Assembly (NCBI GenBank): GCA_029204225.1
Contig: CM055107.1
Span: 29,227,410-29,291,409, forward strand
Length of the DNA stretch: 64,000 nucleotides
Source of the DNA: Diphasiastrum complanatum
Taxonomy: Eukaryota > Streptophyta > Lycopodiopsida > Lycopodiales > Lycopodiaceae
Direction of reading: 5' to 3'
Shown here: positions 36,240 to 48,577 of the stretch, piece after piece
Layout: every line of letters starts with the position of its first letter
Position numbering within the stretch: the first letter of the stretch is position 1
Program-made: the position numbers and the translations under genes
Notes under the pieces: generated by a model
The model's database searches: none
Seen by the model: the letters and a program-made list of their open reading frames with translations, nothing else
Told to the model about the DNA's origin: nothing

Positions 36240-38649
36240 GACATTGCAGAAGATCGAGACGACAACATATTTCAAGTATATTGATCCCTCTGTTGAAAAG
36301 TGGAAGACAAATGATGGGTATCGGTTTGATGCCATCAATGATCAAGCTCTAGCTGCTGCTTGTGCTTACTTAACCAAGTACATCCAGTGCTACAAAACTA
36401 AGATCCTTCGGATATCGATGTCCCTATTCCACATGATGGTAGATTTATGACTGCACGGCCAAAATCTCTATGATTGGGCCCAGTTTGCTTCGAATTGTCC
36501 TCATGAGTGTATTAAGACCAAGCAACCCTCCACCCTGCTCGGTTATATGATGATAGATCTCACTCTTCAGTAGGCGAACAATGGACCAAGACTCTGAGAG
36601 CTATTGCAGGTGGCTGACAAAGCTTGGGACATACTAGTTCAGTCCAAAAAGTCCAAGCGTACCAGAAAACAAACTTTGTCACCATAGGGGACAGCCCTTA
36701 AAAGACCAAACACCAATATAATAAAGTTGATGGTAAAGAAACAACCGACAGCACAGGGCTTCCAACAAGATCCAGCAGCTGAGGGATCTTCGGCAGCACA
36801 AGAGGTAGATACATCCAAGTCCCAACTGCCTGACACACAACAACAGAGGACCCGAAAGAAGCTCATGGCCAAGAGGCAATCTCCAAATGCAACAGAATCA
36901 GATGAGTCTGAATCAGAGGGAGAGCCACTCAAGAGGAAACAACGAAAAATGAGACAAGCCACACAGTCTCATTCAAAATACTCGAGCTCCACGGGCTCCC
37001 AAGATGGTAGCTCAACATCAGATACGACATCCTAGCAACACTCCTCATCCACACACATCATCGATGGGGGTGATGGAGCTGGCACATTTGGAACAGTAGA
37101 CACTGCCAAGGACTCCCATGCTGTCCGGCCAGACACAGTGACAACTCCCCCGATGTTCATTATAATGCCAATGCCATCAACCTCACCAAAGGCACAAGTT
37201 TCGAGAGGGGGGGAGATGGGAATGCCATTCCCCAAGATATAATGGTAGCCCAGCAGGAACAGGCCCAACAAGTCCACGTTCTCATGGACACATTGACATA
37301 TTTTGATGCTGCAGACCTGATGGAGATTAGCGATGACAAAGATCACCACCAATCTGGGGGAATTCAAATCCCACCAGTTAGCATCACCACCACCACCCTA
37401 GCCACTCCGCCCATCACTCCCACAATCACCATCTCAACTAACATCAACCCTTCATTCTTGCCATTACCACCTTCACGTCCCCATCAGTCTATATTTTTTG
37501 AACTAATACCACCTTCCCATACCCCTGATCAATATTTGACCATTTCTAACCCTGAAGGGCTCTCAGAAGCAGCAAAACATTCAATGATCAGCATGTCCGA
37601 GACCAGTTACCACATGCATTGGTTTGTAAGCCAACAACATGTGTTGGAGAATAAGATCAAACATCATGAACAAACAAGCAGAAAAAGCTAATAAAGAAAA
37701 AGAAAAAGAGATAGAGGAGATGAAAGTTGCAATGGTCGGGCAGATAGCAGAGTTAAAAGAGGTTCAGCAGCAACTTAAGCACCAGATGGCCTAGATCCAC
37801 CAATCTCGAGATGGATCATCTGGCGTGATGACAGTTGATGCCCCCCTTGTGAAGCCCGAAGATATACAGTTCCAAGCTCCACAAGCTCCAGCCATCCGGA
37901 TGGAGAAGTAGATACGGCTGATTCAGGAACGAGAAGTCAAAAAGAGAAATTATGAGAACACTGCGGCAAAACGGACAAAGGTCATCCTTGAGTCCCAGAA
38001 GTAGTTAGAAGAGGCGACGAAGACCCTACAGCGGGACGATGGCGGAGGTGATGGAGCAGGCAATAACGATGGACAAACCTAGTAGTTGGATGGTAGCTCG
38101 AGTTCAGACGACCAGAGAACTAAGGTTGTTTCTGGACCTTTTCTCCTTCCCCCTCCCACCTTCAAGCCTCCTTTTTACTCTGAATTTAATTTCTCTGGAT
38201 CTTTCATTCCTACTTACCCTGATTCTTCACCTTCTTCCTCTCCACCACCTCCTAACAATTTTTTGAGACCTTCTAAAGGAACTGCTGAGACGTACAAGGC
38301 TCGACGGGATGAGTTCTTCAAACAACTCAGTTCTCCTGGTGCGACATACAATCTGTTGAATCCGGCCCCTCCTAAACTAGTCATTCCCATGTCTCTCTCT
38401 CCAAATCACACCATCCCTAACCTCCCAGAAGCTAACACCGACATTGGTGGCGATGATGACCCCCTGGCTGATATTCCAGATGTAAAAATTACAGCAAATA
38501 AGGATCCTAAAGCACTTGAAATGATGAGGGAAACAATAGATTATGATTTCATAAGATTAGCACAAGTTGAACCATCAAAATCCATCAAAAATCTATGCTT
38601 GAACCTCACTAAATGGCCCAAATCCTTGAAGAAGGCTTCACACGTGTGA
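36240..38649 (+). mobile_element. Retroelement-like unclassified ORF region
   Basis: Consecutive plus-strand frames broken by stops: 36244-36450 (YFKYIDPSVEKWKT and an AAACAYLTKYIQ segment), 36727-37035 (Lys/Arg- and acid-rich), 37242-37691, a coiled-coil-like Glu/Lys/Gln-rich stretch to about 38090, then 38086-38649, a Pro/Ser-rich 187-codon frame ending in an acidic region. It lies between the two related blocks at 29.9-31.7 and 39.6-41.3 kb on the same strand, so it may be the internal region of one large non-autonomous element. No CCHC, protease, RT or integrase motif is visible. Function is unknown. Confidence 0.45.
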
Positions 38650-39180
38650 AAGTACGGCCTCCCACGGTCTGAGTACTGTACACCAGACCTACATTCAATC
38701 CTATAATCATTAGTAATCACAAGTACTCAAACAATTATGAACATAGAGAGCAATTGCAGCATTATGAGGGAAAAAACATGAAATTCCTTGATTGATTTTG
38801 GTGAGATATCATCACCTATATATACATGATCCATCACGATTTTGGGCAGGTGTGAGTAGCCCTAAACCTATCCCTAATGCTAATTTTGGTGGATCTTTCA
38901 TCCCTACCAAGTTAGGGTTGGAATCTTGGAGATCCCTCAACAATGCAAAAATTACCAAAAATAGCTCCTATTTTTTCTCCCTTGTATCTAAGCATAATTT
39001 GGACTCATTCCAAAGGTTCTAACACTTAGGTCTACTTGAGAGCATCCTTATGAATGGAATCCTATGCTATTTGGCACGTGTGACAAGCCACATCATGACC
39101 ATCTAACTATTTACAAGTCATATGACCAAAACTAGTCAAGCTAGAATTGTGAATTTTTAACACCAGAGACCAGAAGATTC

Positions 39181-41345
39181 TCACCCCGACCTGCGGATGC
39201 AGACGAAGCTGAGCCTTCCACAAGCAAGTGGGCAAAAGAGAGCGATACGGGCACTAAGGCCCTGGATGATTACTTGGCAAAGCCATCCCAACAATGAAGG
39301 GTAGCCTCACCTGTCAGGCCAAGAAACAATATGGCAGACACCAAAGAGCCCGAAAGATTTGAAAGGAAATACTCACGCAACAAGAGGGGTGGCCGAGAAG
39401 AGATTGATCAAAGTCAATACTCCACAAAGGCTGAGATCATTGCTGCACTACAACCACAGTCTGAGTGGTGCAATAAAGTCCTAAAGGACATCAGGCGATT
39501 GCAAGAGTATCTAAGGGCACTAACATGGAAGAGAATCGATCCATTCTATATGCCGCTCAAATGAAAAAATCCTTGGGCAATAGAACTACCACGAGTCGAA
39601 GAAGTAAAATGGCCGATAATTCTGGGAATCTCAGGGGGCACCTCCATGGATGACCTGAGGTTACAATTGTTAGATTTTGGGCACAAATATAAATCTAATG
39701 CTGATCTATGTGTAAAATAAAGTGTCGAATATTGCAGATCGATGGCCTTTCTTATGCTTCAAGAGAGTTTTTGGGATCATGGCTTAGAACCAATAGGGAT
39801 CAATCCCAACGTGGCTCTCCAGTCTGAAGATGAACATGAAATGATGGCCCAACTTTATTATAGAGCAGCTTTCATTTCTTCTAGATATGTCAGAATGATC
39901 GAAGACTGGCAAGAGTTCGGCTTCATTGAGAAAGTGCGAGAGTACCTGGGGCCATTATCTTACAAAAGCAAGCTCCGCTTCCAAGTATTTGAAGCCTTCG
40001 GGAGAAAGATGAGCGAGCGAAAACAAACTGCAATGCGACGAGGTGAGCAAGACTCGCAAGAGGTTCTCAAGTGGGCTGGGATATAGAGGCCATTGAGAGA
40101 TCTCCAGTTTTGCAAAACAATTTTGAGACAAATAAGCACTTGGTTTTACGGAAGCGACTAAAGAGCCACGCTTTTCCATGTGCCAAGCAGAAAATGACAT
40201 CATTGGCAGTGGGTCCTGCAACAGATTAGGGGGGAGATGATGCTGGTAGATTTCGAAGAATCCCCAAGATGCCGAGTTGAGCTGTTATGAAGACCACCTC
40301 TCACCCTTGACCGAGGAGGTCTCAGAAGGAAGAGAGAAGGATGAAGATGAGAGCCGAGCATGAGAGCTAAGCATGAGAGACAAGAATTACAGTTCAAAAT
40401 CATGTGAGCCTCATGGTGAATCCCAGAGAAGGAATGACCATGTAGGACCTAGTAGTATTTCTAGGCAATGTAATAAATGTAGACCTCTCTTAAATAAACT
40501 AGAGTGAGCCACCTTTTGATGGTGACCTCTAGTGGAAGAGCTGATTCCACTTGGAATTTGTAAATTAGTGGAACTGCCACTTAGGCTCCACATGGGCAGT
40601 CTCATAGTCTATTTAAGAGCCCCCCCTCTCTTGTGAGAGAGCTTTACCTGTAATTCATCTGCTCTTGTTGAATAAAGAAGATCATCCACGAGTTCTTGGC
40701 ATTCTTGAAGCTCCTTGTTCATGACAGTTTTCTTGAGTGATTCTTTTATGAACATGCACTTCCATTTCTTGAATGTGGTTGTGGATAAGTGGTGGATTAG
40801 TTTTCTTGCTTTCATAGTTGTAGATTAGATTTGTTGTTTTCTTGTGGATTAATTTAGGAATCAGCATACAAGTAAACTAAACAGGCTGAGATTGTGGTGT
40901 AGATCTTGCATATCCCTGACATCTCAGCTCTAGATGTTCTTGGGCTGTTTAAGAATCAAGAAATGAGTGTTTCTTGATCCTTGGACTAACAAAATTTTGT
41001 TAGATTAGTTTCTTATTTCTTGCTTTCATTTCTGTTGATCTATAGATTAAATTGAGCACCTTGCTTGTATCTTTCTAATATTTAGAAGTAGTTAGTAGCA
41101 AGAATCGTTTGGCTATTCACCTGTATTGCACGTAGATATGTTGGTGAATGAGTTTCAGTTGCATGTGTAATTTGTGTGCATGTATATGGAGTGAACGATC
41201 CTGATCATCCCACTTACAGGCTGGGAATCATACCACAATGAACAGAAAACCTTTCTACCTGACCTGGCTTGAATCAAGAAGATAACACCTAACGAGCCAA
41301 CCGCCTGAAACGGACAGAAACACCCAGATTCCAGAGATAAAGAAT
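39181..41345 (+). mobile_element. Unclassified retroelement block, copy 2 (ORF plus LTR-like region)
   Basis: Frames 39331-39564 and 39742-40086 form one interrupted protein: basic N-terminus (NKRGGREEIDQSQ), LQPQSEWCNKVLKDIRRLQ, then after a stop and a bridging stretch SVEYCRSMAFLMLQESFWD, EDEHEMMAQLYYRAAF, MIEDWQEFGFIEKVREYLG and FGRKMSERKQ. About 300 bp later comes an LTR-like region (about 40391-41345) starting near TGTGAGCCTCATGGTG, with a TATTTAA box at about 40611 and a conserved CCCTCTCTTGTGAG hairpin. It is collinear with copy 1, with visible divergence. Unknown protein family. Confidence 0.6.
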
Positions 41346-41640
41346 CCAAGAAAGGAGTAAACTAATAGTAATTGCTTCACAGATTCTCAGTGTGGAAATC
41401 AGTGAACAGGAAAGGTGGTCGGCCATGAAGTGTCGTGTGTCTTCTTGATGACTACGTAGAATGTGAATTCCTTAACAACCATCTAGCGATGCGTCCGGTT
41501 TTACAAAATTTATTTACAATATATAACAATGCTTGATGGTATGTATAGAAAGCAAAGATTTGGCCTAGCAAATAATGTCACAATTGCTGAACGACATAGA
41601 CCATGGCTAGTGCTTCACACTCTGTGTGGTGTAGTTCACT
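41346..41640. other. Non-coding
   Basis: No domain or repeat recognised between the LTR-like region and the gypsy fragment. Confidence 0.4.
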
Positions 41641-41990
41641 TCAGCAGGCACCAGTTGTCTGCTCAAGAAACGTATTGGAATTTTTTTTTGATATTCGCCC
41701 GGCTAGGATACCTCCAATTGCATACTTACTTGCGTTAGTATGCACATGAAATTCCTTCGTGTAATATGGTGAACGAAGTATGGGTGCGGTGGTAAGCGCT
41801 ATTTTTAATTTCTCAAAAGCTTTTATGCACTCTTTGGTCCATCTAGGTTCATCCACAACTAGATAAACGAGTTGTGCCTTACTAGCGTAGTCGATTATGA
41901 AGATGCGGTAGTAGTTAGTATGGCCTAAGAAGATGTATACTTCTTTCACTGTGGCGAGCAAGTGTTGGAAAATGGTAGAATAGTAGTGGA
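41641..41990 (-). mobile_element. Ty3/gypsy RT/RNase H fragment
   Basis: The minus strand reads VKEVYIFLGHTNYYRIFI (the RT thumb, usually VRSFLGHTNYYRRFI), FEKLKIALTTAPILRSP and FHVHTNASKYAIGGIL, the start of gypsy RNase H with the usual DAS changed to NAS. Both flanks are missing. Confidence 0.85.
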
Positions 41991-42399
41991 AGATAGATAG
42001 CATATAGTTTGTGGATCATAGTGCAGCAGTTAACAACAAAAATAATCAAGATGAAAACTGAGTAGCAATGCAAAAGAACGAAGCAGTATTGAGACAAAAC
42101 TTGCACTCTGATTGAATAAAATTGAGTACAAGGGCATGGAGCAGTGCAAGACTGATGGTGCAAAAATTCTCTAGATGATAATCGTTGATTGCTTAAAACT
42201 TGACTAACTGATCAATCTATTATAGCTAATTACAAAATATCTACTTAAAAATATCTGTTTGCAAAAATATGTAATTGGTATTTATTACAACCGCCTTAGA
42301 GCACTAACTATCTGTACAATAGTAGGTGAACTGCCATAAAGACTTCTGATAGTTTCTTTGGATCGACTTTTCCCTAATGGAAAGGAATCGATAAATGTC

Positions 42400-42795
42400 G
42401 GTTGATGACGAATTTGGTTAAGTCGACGAAGTCGGACATGTCGACCGATTTGGTTGATGGAGACGAGTTCGGTTGATGAAGTTAGTGCTGAGATGTCGAT
42501 GAATTCGATTAACGGGTATATACATGAAAAGTCAAAGCTGATGGAATAAAGTAAGTCGGGTACTTTGAACACTTTGAAGTCGGGTACTTTGATGAAGTAA
42601 GTTGAGTATATACATTTGAGAGTTCGAAGTCGAGGACTTCGATGTTTGATGAAGTCAGTTGAATATATATATGGGAGAAGTCGAAGTTGATGAAGTCGAT
42701 GACTTCGATGTTGGGTGAAGTCGGTTGAATATATATATGAGAGAAGTTGAAGTCGAAGTAGTTGATGACTTCGATGTTGTATATATCATATGAGT
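42400..42795. repeat. Degenerate tandem repeats of GTCGATGAAGTCGG type
   Basis: The distal part (about 42590-42790) contains three to four units of 60-70 bp, each with GATGACTTCGATGTT, GAAGTCGGTTGAATATATAT and GAGAGAAGT. The proximal part holds shorter, more diverged GTCGATGAAG-like motifs. Minus-strand open frames over it are repeat-driven. Confidence 0.8.
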
Positions 42796-42810
42796 ACACA
42801 CAGGAGGAAG

Positions 42811-43203
42811 TCAGGAAATACAGCTTTTACATGGAGTATCGAATTTGCTAGTGAAAGGTAAATCTTGTACTAAGTTCTGTTTTGACATTTGTTGAATACA
42901 ATTGAAATTTAAATGGCCTAATCTGAAATGCCAAAGCATATCAGTTGATTCATAAGTTGAAGTAAAAAGAGCTTGACTACTTGTAGAATAAGAGTGACTT
43001 GTACAAATTGCCACACCTTCTACTGAAAGCAAAAAATTTCCTAGATTCGTCAAGAATAGTGCACCCTTGTCTATCAAATTCAATCCTCTGACCTGAATCT
43101 GTGATTCTGCTAACTGAGAGCAGGTTTTTGGTCAAATTTGGAATGTGCAGAACATTGGACAAAAACATTACATCGCCTTTCTGGAATTCGACTTTGACCA
43201 TTC
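42811..43203 (-). mobile_element. Ty1/copia protease/pre-integrase fragment
   Basis: The minus strand reads VEFQKGDVMFLSNVLHIPN, then TKNLLSVSRITDSGQ and LGHLNFNCIQQMSKQNL. It matches the element at 26857-28760 nearly residue for residue, so it is the same family. It ends on the left where the tandem repeat starts and on the right at the possible LTR. Confidence 0.85.
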
Positions 43204-43657
43204 TGTTAAAATCCTGTTAGGATCTAGTGCAGTATGCAGATCACATAAATCAATCACCATAGACACTCCGCACAAGCTCTCAAAGATGGCATAGCAAAAG
43301 CTTTGTGTTACACACTGTACATATACCAAAGCCCCAAATGCATGAAAGGATAGGTGTACTAAAATGGCCTACGCCTGATATGGCCAAATTTGACTGACAA
43401 ACTCGAGACATGCCCTTGAGTATAGCATACACTGTATATAACTCTATACATGCTAACTTTTCCTGCGTGTGGCTACCCAACTAACCCAAATAGCAATCTA
43501 CAGGATCAGTGCCCAACTGATATGACGATAGTGGGTCACGTCCCGATAACAACCAAAAACTATAAATTCTAATTAATTGAAGATATGTTTAGTTAATTAC
43601 AATACTGCATTTCGAACTTAGAATAAAAATATACCAAATGAAAACTGATTCTTAACA
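43204..43657 (-). mobile_element. Possible LTR (454 bp) with adjacent polypurine tract
   Basis: The segment begins TGTTAAAATCC and ends TTAACA, so its ends are short inverted repeats of the TG...CA type. On the minus strand the sequence just before it is TTAAGGGAGAG, which resembles a polypurine tract. It sits exactly at the break in the copia protease fragment. A second LTR and a target duplication were not found. Confidence 0.4.
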
Positions 43658-46299
43658 CTCTCCCTTAAGCTCAAATGCAGTAGGAGTAAAGAAATATATT
43701 GTAGCAGCATCTGGAGTGTCCAAAAGATGTTATGCATGTCACAACTACCCTGTACTTGACTCACACTCAAGCACAACATCAAACCACTAGGTTTGGCACA
43801 CAAAGTCATGCAAACACAATGCTCATACAGAGAGTCTACCACACTCTCGACCAACTGACTCGTCCCCAATCCGACTTGAACACAAGTGGACCACATGAGT
43901 GAGATGGCTCAGATCGCTGTCACCTGTAGATTTGCTGCTACACCACTAGTCACCAAATCAGGTCTCCAACCATGGCCTGCACCTATAACCAAGATGCCCT
44001 CACGTCCAAGCATATCTAAATAACCAATAAGCCCTAAAAGTTGATCTCCATCCATTCCCCATGCTCCAAGCACAAGATTCTACCAAGGACTCAATGAATG
44101 AATGTATGCAAAACTCACCACAGGCTATACTTGAGTAGCTCGCCCATCTCCTAGAGATACTGATGATGATTTGCCTCTCCTACATCCCACATAGGCCCAA
44201 CTTCCCATGCTTGACGTTGCCAACTCTAATTTGACTAGTACATAGGCCTCCCACCAAGGAGGCTATCTCACCAATACTATATCCATCATGTCAACCAAAG
44301 CAAAGCAAATGCACTCTAGATCCACTGTCGTGATGAGAAACTCACCCACGATTCATAGCATATAAGATAGGATAGCTTCAGAACCTTGTACCCTGTACCA
44401 TATGATCACTAAGTATCCATTACCCACTTATAGCTCCCCAAGAATTTGTCCACCTATAGTGTAACTAGACTCCAACTGGATCTAACCAACAAGCTGCATC
44501 CTGCTTACCAAATAATGATGGATAACAACAACATGTGACACCAACCTGCATATATACTGTGCATATAACCATGCAGGTCACCTGATCACTCCCCAAAGTA
44601 TCAACTGTCACTCCCTGTGCAACCATCTCCATCCTTGCTGGCTCACAACCATGGGCATGCTGGATCTAAATCACCCCGTAATGCACTCCATACCCTCAGG
44701 ATATGTACCACCTCCATGTACACTCCATGCCACCTACCTCCAAGTAAGCCTGACCCATCCCTAGGTCATCACACATGATGCATCAGCTAAAGAACATTGT
44801 CTATACATCAATGACATGTCATACCTGAGCAACTGTAGCATCTCCTTGAGTGCCACCCCAATGAACTCATCATCTACATACTATGCTCCCCTGATGTCTC
44901 CGATTCTGGTCACCATCCTGCTAGACAAACCGAACTCCAAGGCATCACCTGCTCCATCTGGCTCATAGCATCTGCTTGCTCTCCCTGGCTATATGCCACC
45001 CGACACTATGCCAACCCAAGTCTGTCCCTGAGTCACCGCTCATGGGATCCCGAGACCACTATCTCCCTGACTGTACTGAGGTATATGGCTCTGAGTGACT
45101 CCCTCTCGGCTTTCCCATGATCTCACCACCTGAGAATCTGCACCATGGAGATTCCAACACCTGTGCCAAGCCTAGACCCCTGCATATACAGCCAAATGCA
45201 TGAAAGTTATAGGTAGCTTATCCACACCCGTGATGGTAGATGCCCCTCCATTGATGTCAATGCCAATGACTGACCCCCCTGTTGTAATGCCAACCTGTGC
45301 TCCCTAATGAGCACATTCTGAAGTCCTCGCCATTAGTGTCCCCTCTAATAGATTGCTAGCAAAACACCCATCATGGTGCTTGCCCTCTGATCACACCCCA
45401 TGCGATCTCCATCAGCTCTCCAACCTAGAGCTGGCTCTCAAAGCTTCATGCTTTGCCCATTTGCGTTTGTAGTGTCCTTATTCCATCATGAATCCCACTT
45501 GTAAGTCCTGTCCATGACAATGACTCGAGTCCAATATGAAATAGCTACCCCCTGATGATCATCTCATGTCATCCTGCAGTGCCATCCCTATCAGGTATCT
45601 CAATGCCATCCCTGATCACAAGGATCTGAGCATCTACCCTGTAGTGCCCACCTGTATTCCCCCAAGCTAGCTCCAAGCTGCTCCTGTGAATGGTTCCAAA
45701 CCACTCTCAAAGAATACACTGAGATGTGAACTCCAAAGCCACCATCAAGTCCCTCACATGACTATGCATGCCAATATCCCTCCAAGTGAACTTGTGAGAT
45801 ATTTTATGGCCCAAAGCAAACAATCTGCACCCTACTATCATTGGAATCTGCATTCCTGATGCAATCATGATATGGCATATTGACTTGACTTATGCGGAAT
45901 AGGCAGTTGAAGTGTATCTCTTCAATGACAAACCTGATACACTACTCCATAGCTACAATGACTTGATCAAAATTGACTTACCAACTGCAAAACCACAAAA
46001 TCATCACACTCACCACTCTCCAAGAGTCTCCAAAGTGTGATTATTGACCCATTCTTCATCCTCTGTGTGTCCCACACACAAATTTAGCACGACCTCAGCT
46101 GTTTATAGTGGTCATTTGTGCCTATACTATAAGTTTGGGGCCTTATTAAGCTAAATTGGCCCTTACAACCATTATTACAATTCCGCTATTCTCAATTATA
46201 GCGAGGTTGTTCGAACCACTTTATTAACTATTCTATTGACTAGTTCTAATCTGATTTAGCTCCATGACCATATTTGGCAATTCATTAGTAAGCTCATGG
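43658..46299. other. Long C/A-rich non-coding tract, probably old retroelement interior
   Basis: 2.6 kb in which C greatly exceeds G on the plus strand, and CpG is scarce while CpA and TpG are common. No open frame above about 95 codons and no motif on either strand. The pattern fits a long-methylated, decayed transposon. Confidence 0.45.
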
Positions 46300-46475
46300 G
46301 CTAGTTACATGCATCACATGACATTCTTGCCCTCAAAAATGAAGACCATGTAGTTTTTCATCAAGTGTCGTGCTCCATAAGGCCTCTAGCTGTCTCCAAA
46401 ATTGTAGGCCATTCCTTAGGACGTGTTGTCTTCTGGAGGTAATCCTTTCCATTTGACCAGGTATTGTTGTAGGAT
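46300..46475 (-). mobile_element. Ty3/gypsy chromodomain relic
   Basis: The minus strand reads QQYLVKWKGLPPEDNTS, the core of a chromovirus integrase chromodomain (QYLVKWKGLPPEDATWE). A frameshifted tail with WPTILETARGL follows. The rest of the element is not readable. Confidence 0.7.
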
Positions 46476-46489
46476 TTCTATCCTCTCCA

Positions 46490-48430
46490 TCCCTTATCTC
46501 ATTACTAATCTAGATCTATTCATTTGTTGTATGTAAATACTTGCATAGTTGCACACTCTGCAAAAATACAAAGGAATCGATGATAGTGTTTGTCGACTCA
46601 GCCGACATCGGTTAGATGCTCTCGATCATCAAACATCCGGAGCACAATTACTAGTTCTTTCTCTATGTTATCATAGAGCATTGCTTCAGAAAGAACACGA
46701 CTCTATTTGCATTCAAATTGTATCTATTCACGACTGAATAATCAATGTTCCAGTAATCTAAGTCGTGTACGTTGTGTTGAATGTTTATACTTCATGTTCT
46801 GATTGATTCATGCTTGCAGATATAATCGTTCGTAGATTAAATTGTTTCATATGGCTGATAATGTGTGTTGCCGCACTAATATGCTTCTGCAAAGCTAAAT
46901 CTGTGAATAAATCTACTTTGTGCATGGCTACAAAATCGACTGTATCAATCCAGTGACTTCGGAACAATGATTAAGTAGGGCGGTCTTCGATTCGTCAAAG
47001 TTGGCCTGAATCTGATAGACGTAGTTTCATGCACCGAGGATTCTCTCTTTGTTGAATCCTGACATACCCTTGAAATATAATTGGGCCCCTCTTTATGAAC
47101 CTCTAATGTGATTGGAACCTATAGTCCAATGAGATGAGAGTGGTAGATTGAGATGCACCACTTTCACTTTTGCATTTCTACAAAATAGGACATCTGTTGA
47201 CCTTTGGTTGAACTTGAGTTAATGATCCAAATACCTATGCCTAATCATGCATTTGATTTGTACAAGTCATGAGGGGATTGAGGTCCCAACCTCATGATAA
47301 CACTTGCCATGCTACTACTTGACTAGCTTTTGTCTACTTTCACATTGTTTCAGAAAACTAATGCATCTAAGCCTACTATTCACACATTTAACATGCTCCA
47401 CACGTGTGATTAACATATATACATGAAAATGTGAAATTATCAAGCTATTATATTTGCATAACCTTCACAACTTTGTCCACATTTCGCCCTTATTTGTCTT
47501 CATTATGCATTTACCGCTTCCAAATATCCCATACTTCAACAAGAAGTAAGCAAACATGAATAGCTAAATTTGTGGAGGAGGTTGAGTGGATGAACATTGT
47601 GTTGGAGATCATTTTATTGGATTACAATCTTGATTTTGCTCTTTTCTCTACATTTGTTTTGGAGATTGGAATAGCTAGTTTTGGATGCTATTGATGTTTA
47701 TAGTGGCTATATGACTTGTTTACAGAGGTTTCAAAGCTGATACAAATATTCATAAACTTCTATTTTTGTCATTTCAATAATCTATAATGTCTACTTGATC
47801 TTAGAAGCAAATTTATGAGTGTTTTGTCTAGGTCTTGATCATTGGAGGCTTGTGCATTCACTTTTGGCCTATATTTAGTGTTTGGATCTGATTTGGATCT
47901 TCATTTTTCACACACTACAATTTTTTGAACAAATAAATCTTGTAACACTTAAGCAGTATTGGCATAATTGCAAAATCCCATCTAGCAAGTAGTCCTAGTA
48001 ATTTACATAGCACAATTGCTTAGCGTAACTTTTTCCATGTCCTCTAGTAAGTGGTGAGTTGATGCAAGTACTTTCTTTTCTCCCATTGAGGTCAAGAGAT
48101 ATACTCCGATTTGGTGCACAAATGAGGATATACAAGAAAAAAAATAAGAACTAACATACTTCATAGGCAACTAGCTCATAATTTGCTCGTAGTTTACAAC
48201 CTTATAAGATAATAATGCCCACCTAGTGAGAATGTCAAATTTGTGTAATCTTGTATTTCTCCTGTGGACTAAGGTGCAAGCAAGGATTCACCCTCATCCA
48301 ACATTATCGAATCTTCCATCCATAAGCATGGTGTGTGATGAAATATTTTAAGACTCTCACTTGATGGGAGTGTGACCTAGGGCTTTCCACCCTTGGTCCA
48401 ATGAGGATTCGAATACTCCATTAAGTACCC
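46490..48430. other. Intergenic, no recognisable gene
   Basis: AT-rich. Two 60-codon open frames (46549-46737 plus, 46785-46967 minus) have no motif. ATGTTATCATAGAGC near 46662 weakly resembles an initiator-tRNA-type primer-binding site, but no LTR end supports it. Confidence 0.45.
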
Positions 48431-48438
48431 TAAACTCT

Positions 48439-48529
48439 AAACCCTAAAATTGGCCTTAATAGGTTACACTTCAAACCCTAAATTGGCCTTCTAATTATGA
48501 TAGGACACCCTAAACTCTAAACCCTAAAA
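48439..48529 (+). promoter_or_regulatory. Cluster of telo-box motifs upstream of the membrane protein gene
   Basis: AAACCCTAAA occurs at 48439, 48473 and 48519 (first base), with two related ACCCTAAACTCT motifs. A unit of about 30 bp, CCCTAAACTCTAAACCCTAA followed by an AA(T/C)TGGCCTT tail, is repeated about 80 bp apart. Telo-boxes are known plant promoter elements. The cluster ends about 50 bp before the start codon at 48578, so it may be promoter or 5' leader, or a short interstitial telomere-like repeat. Confidence 0.5.
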
Positions 48530-48577
48530 CTGGCCTTGTAAGTATTATAGGACTTTGGAGGAATCGATGCTTCTGCC

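Noticed and set aside
46655-46680. Primer-binding-site-like ATGTTATCATAGAGC
   Set aside because: Differs by an internal insertion from the consensus and no LTR end precedes it.
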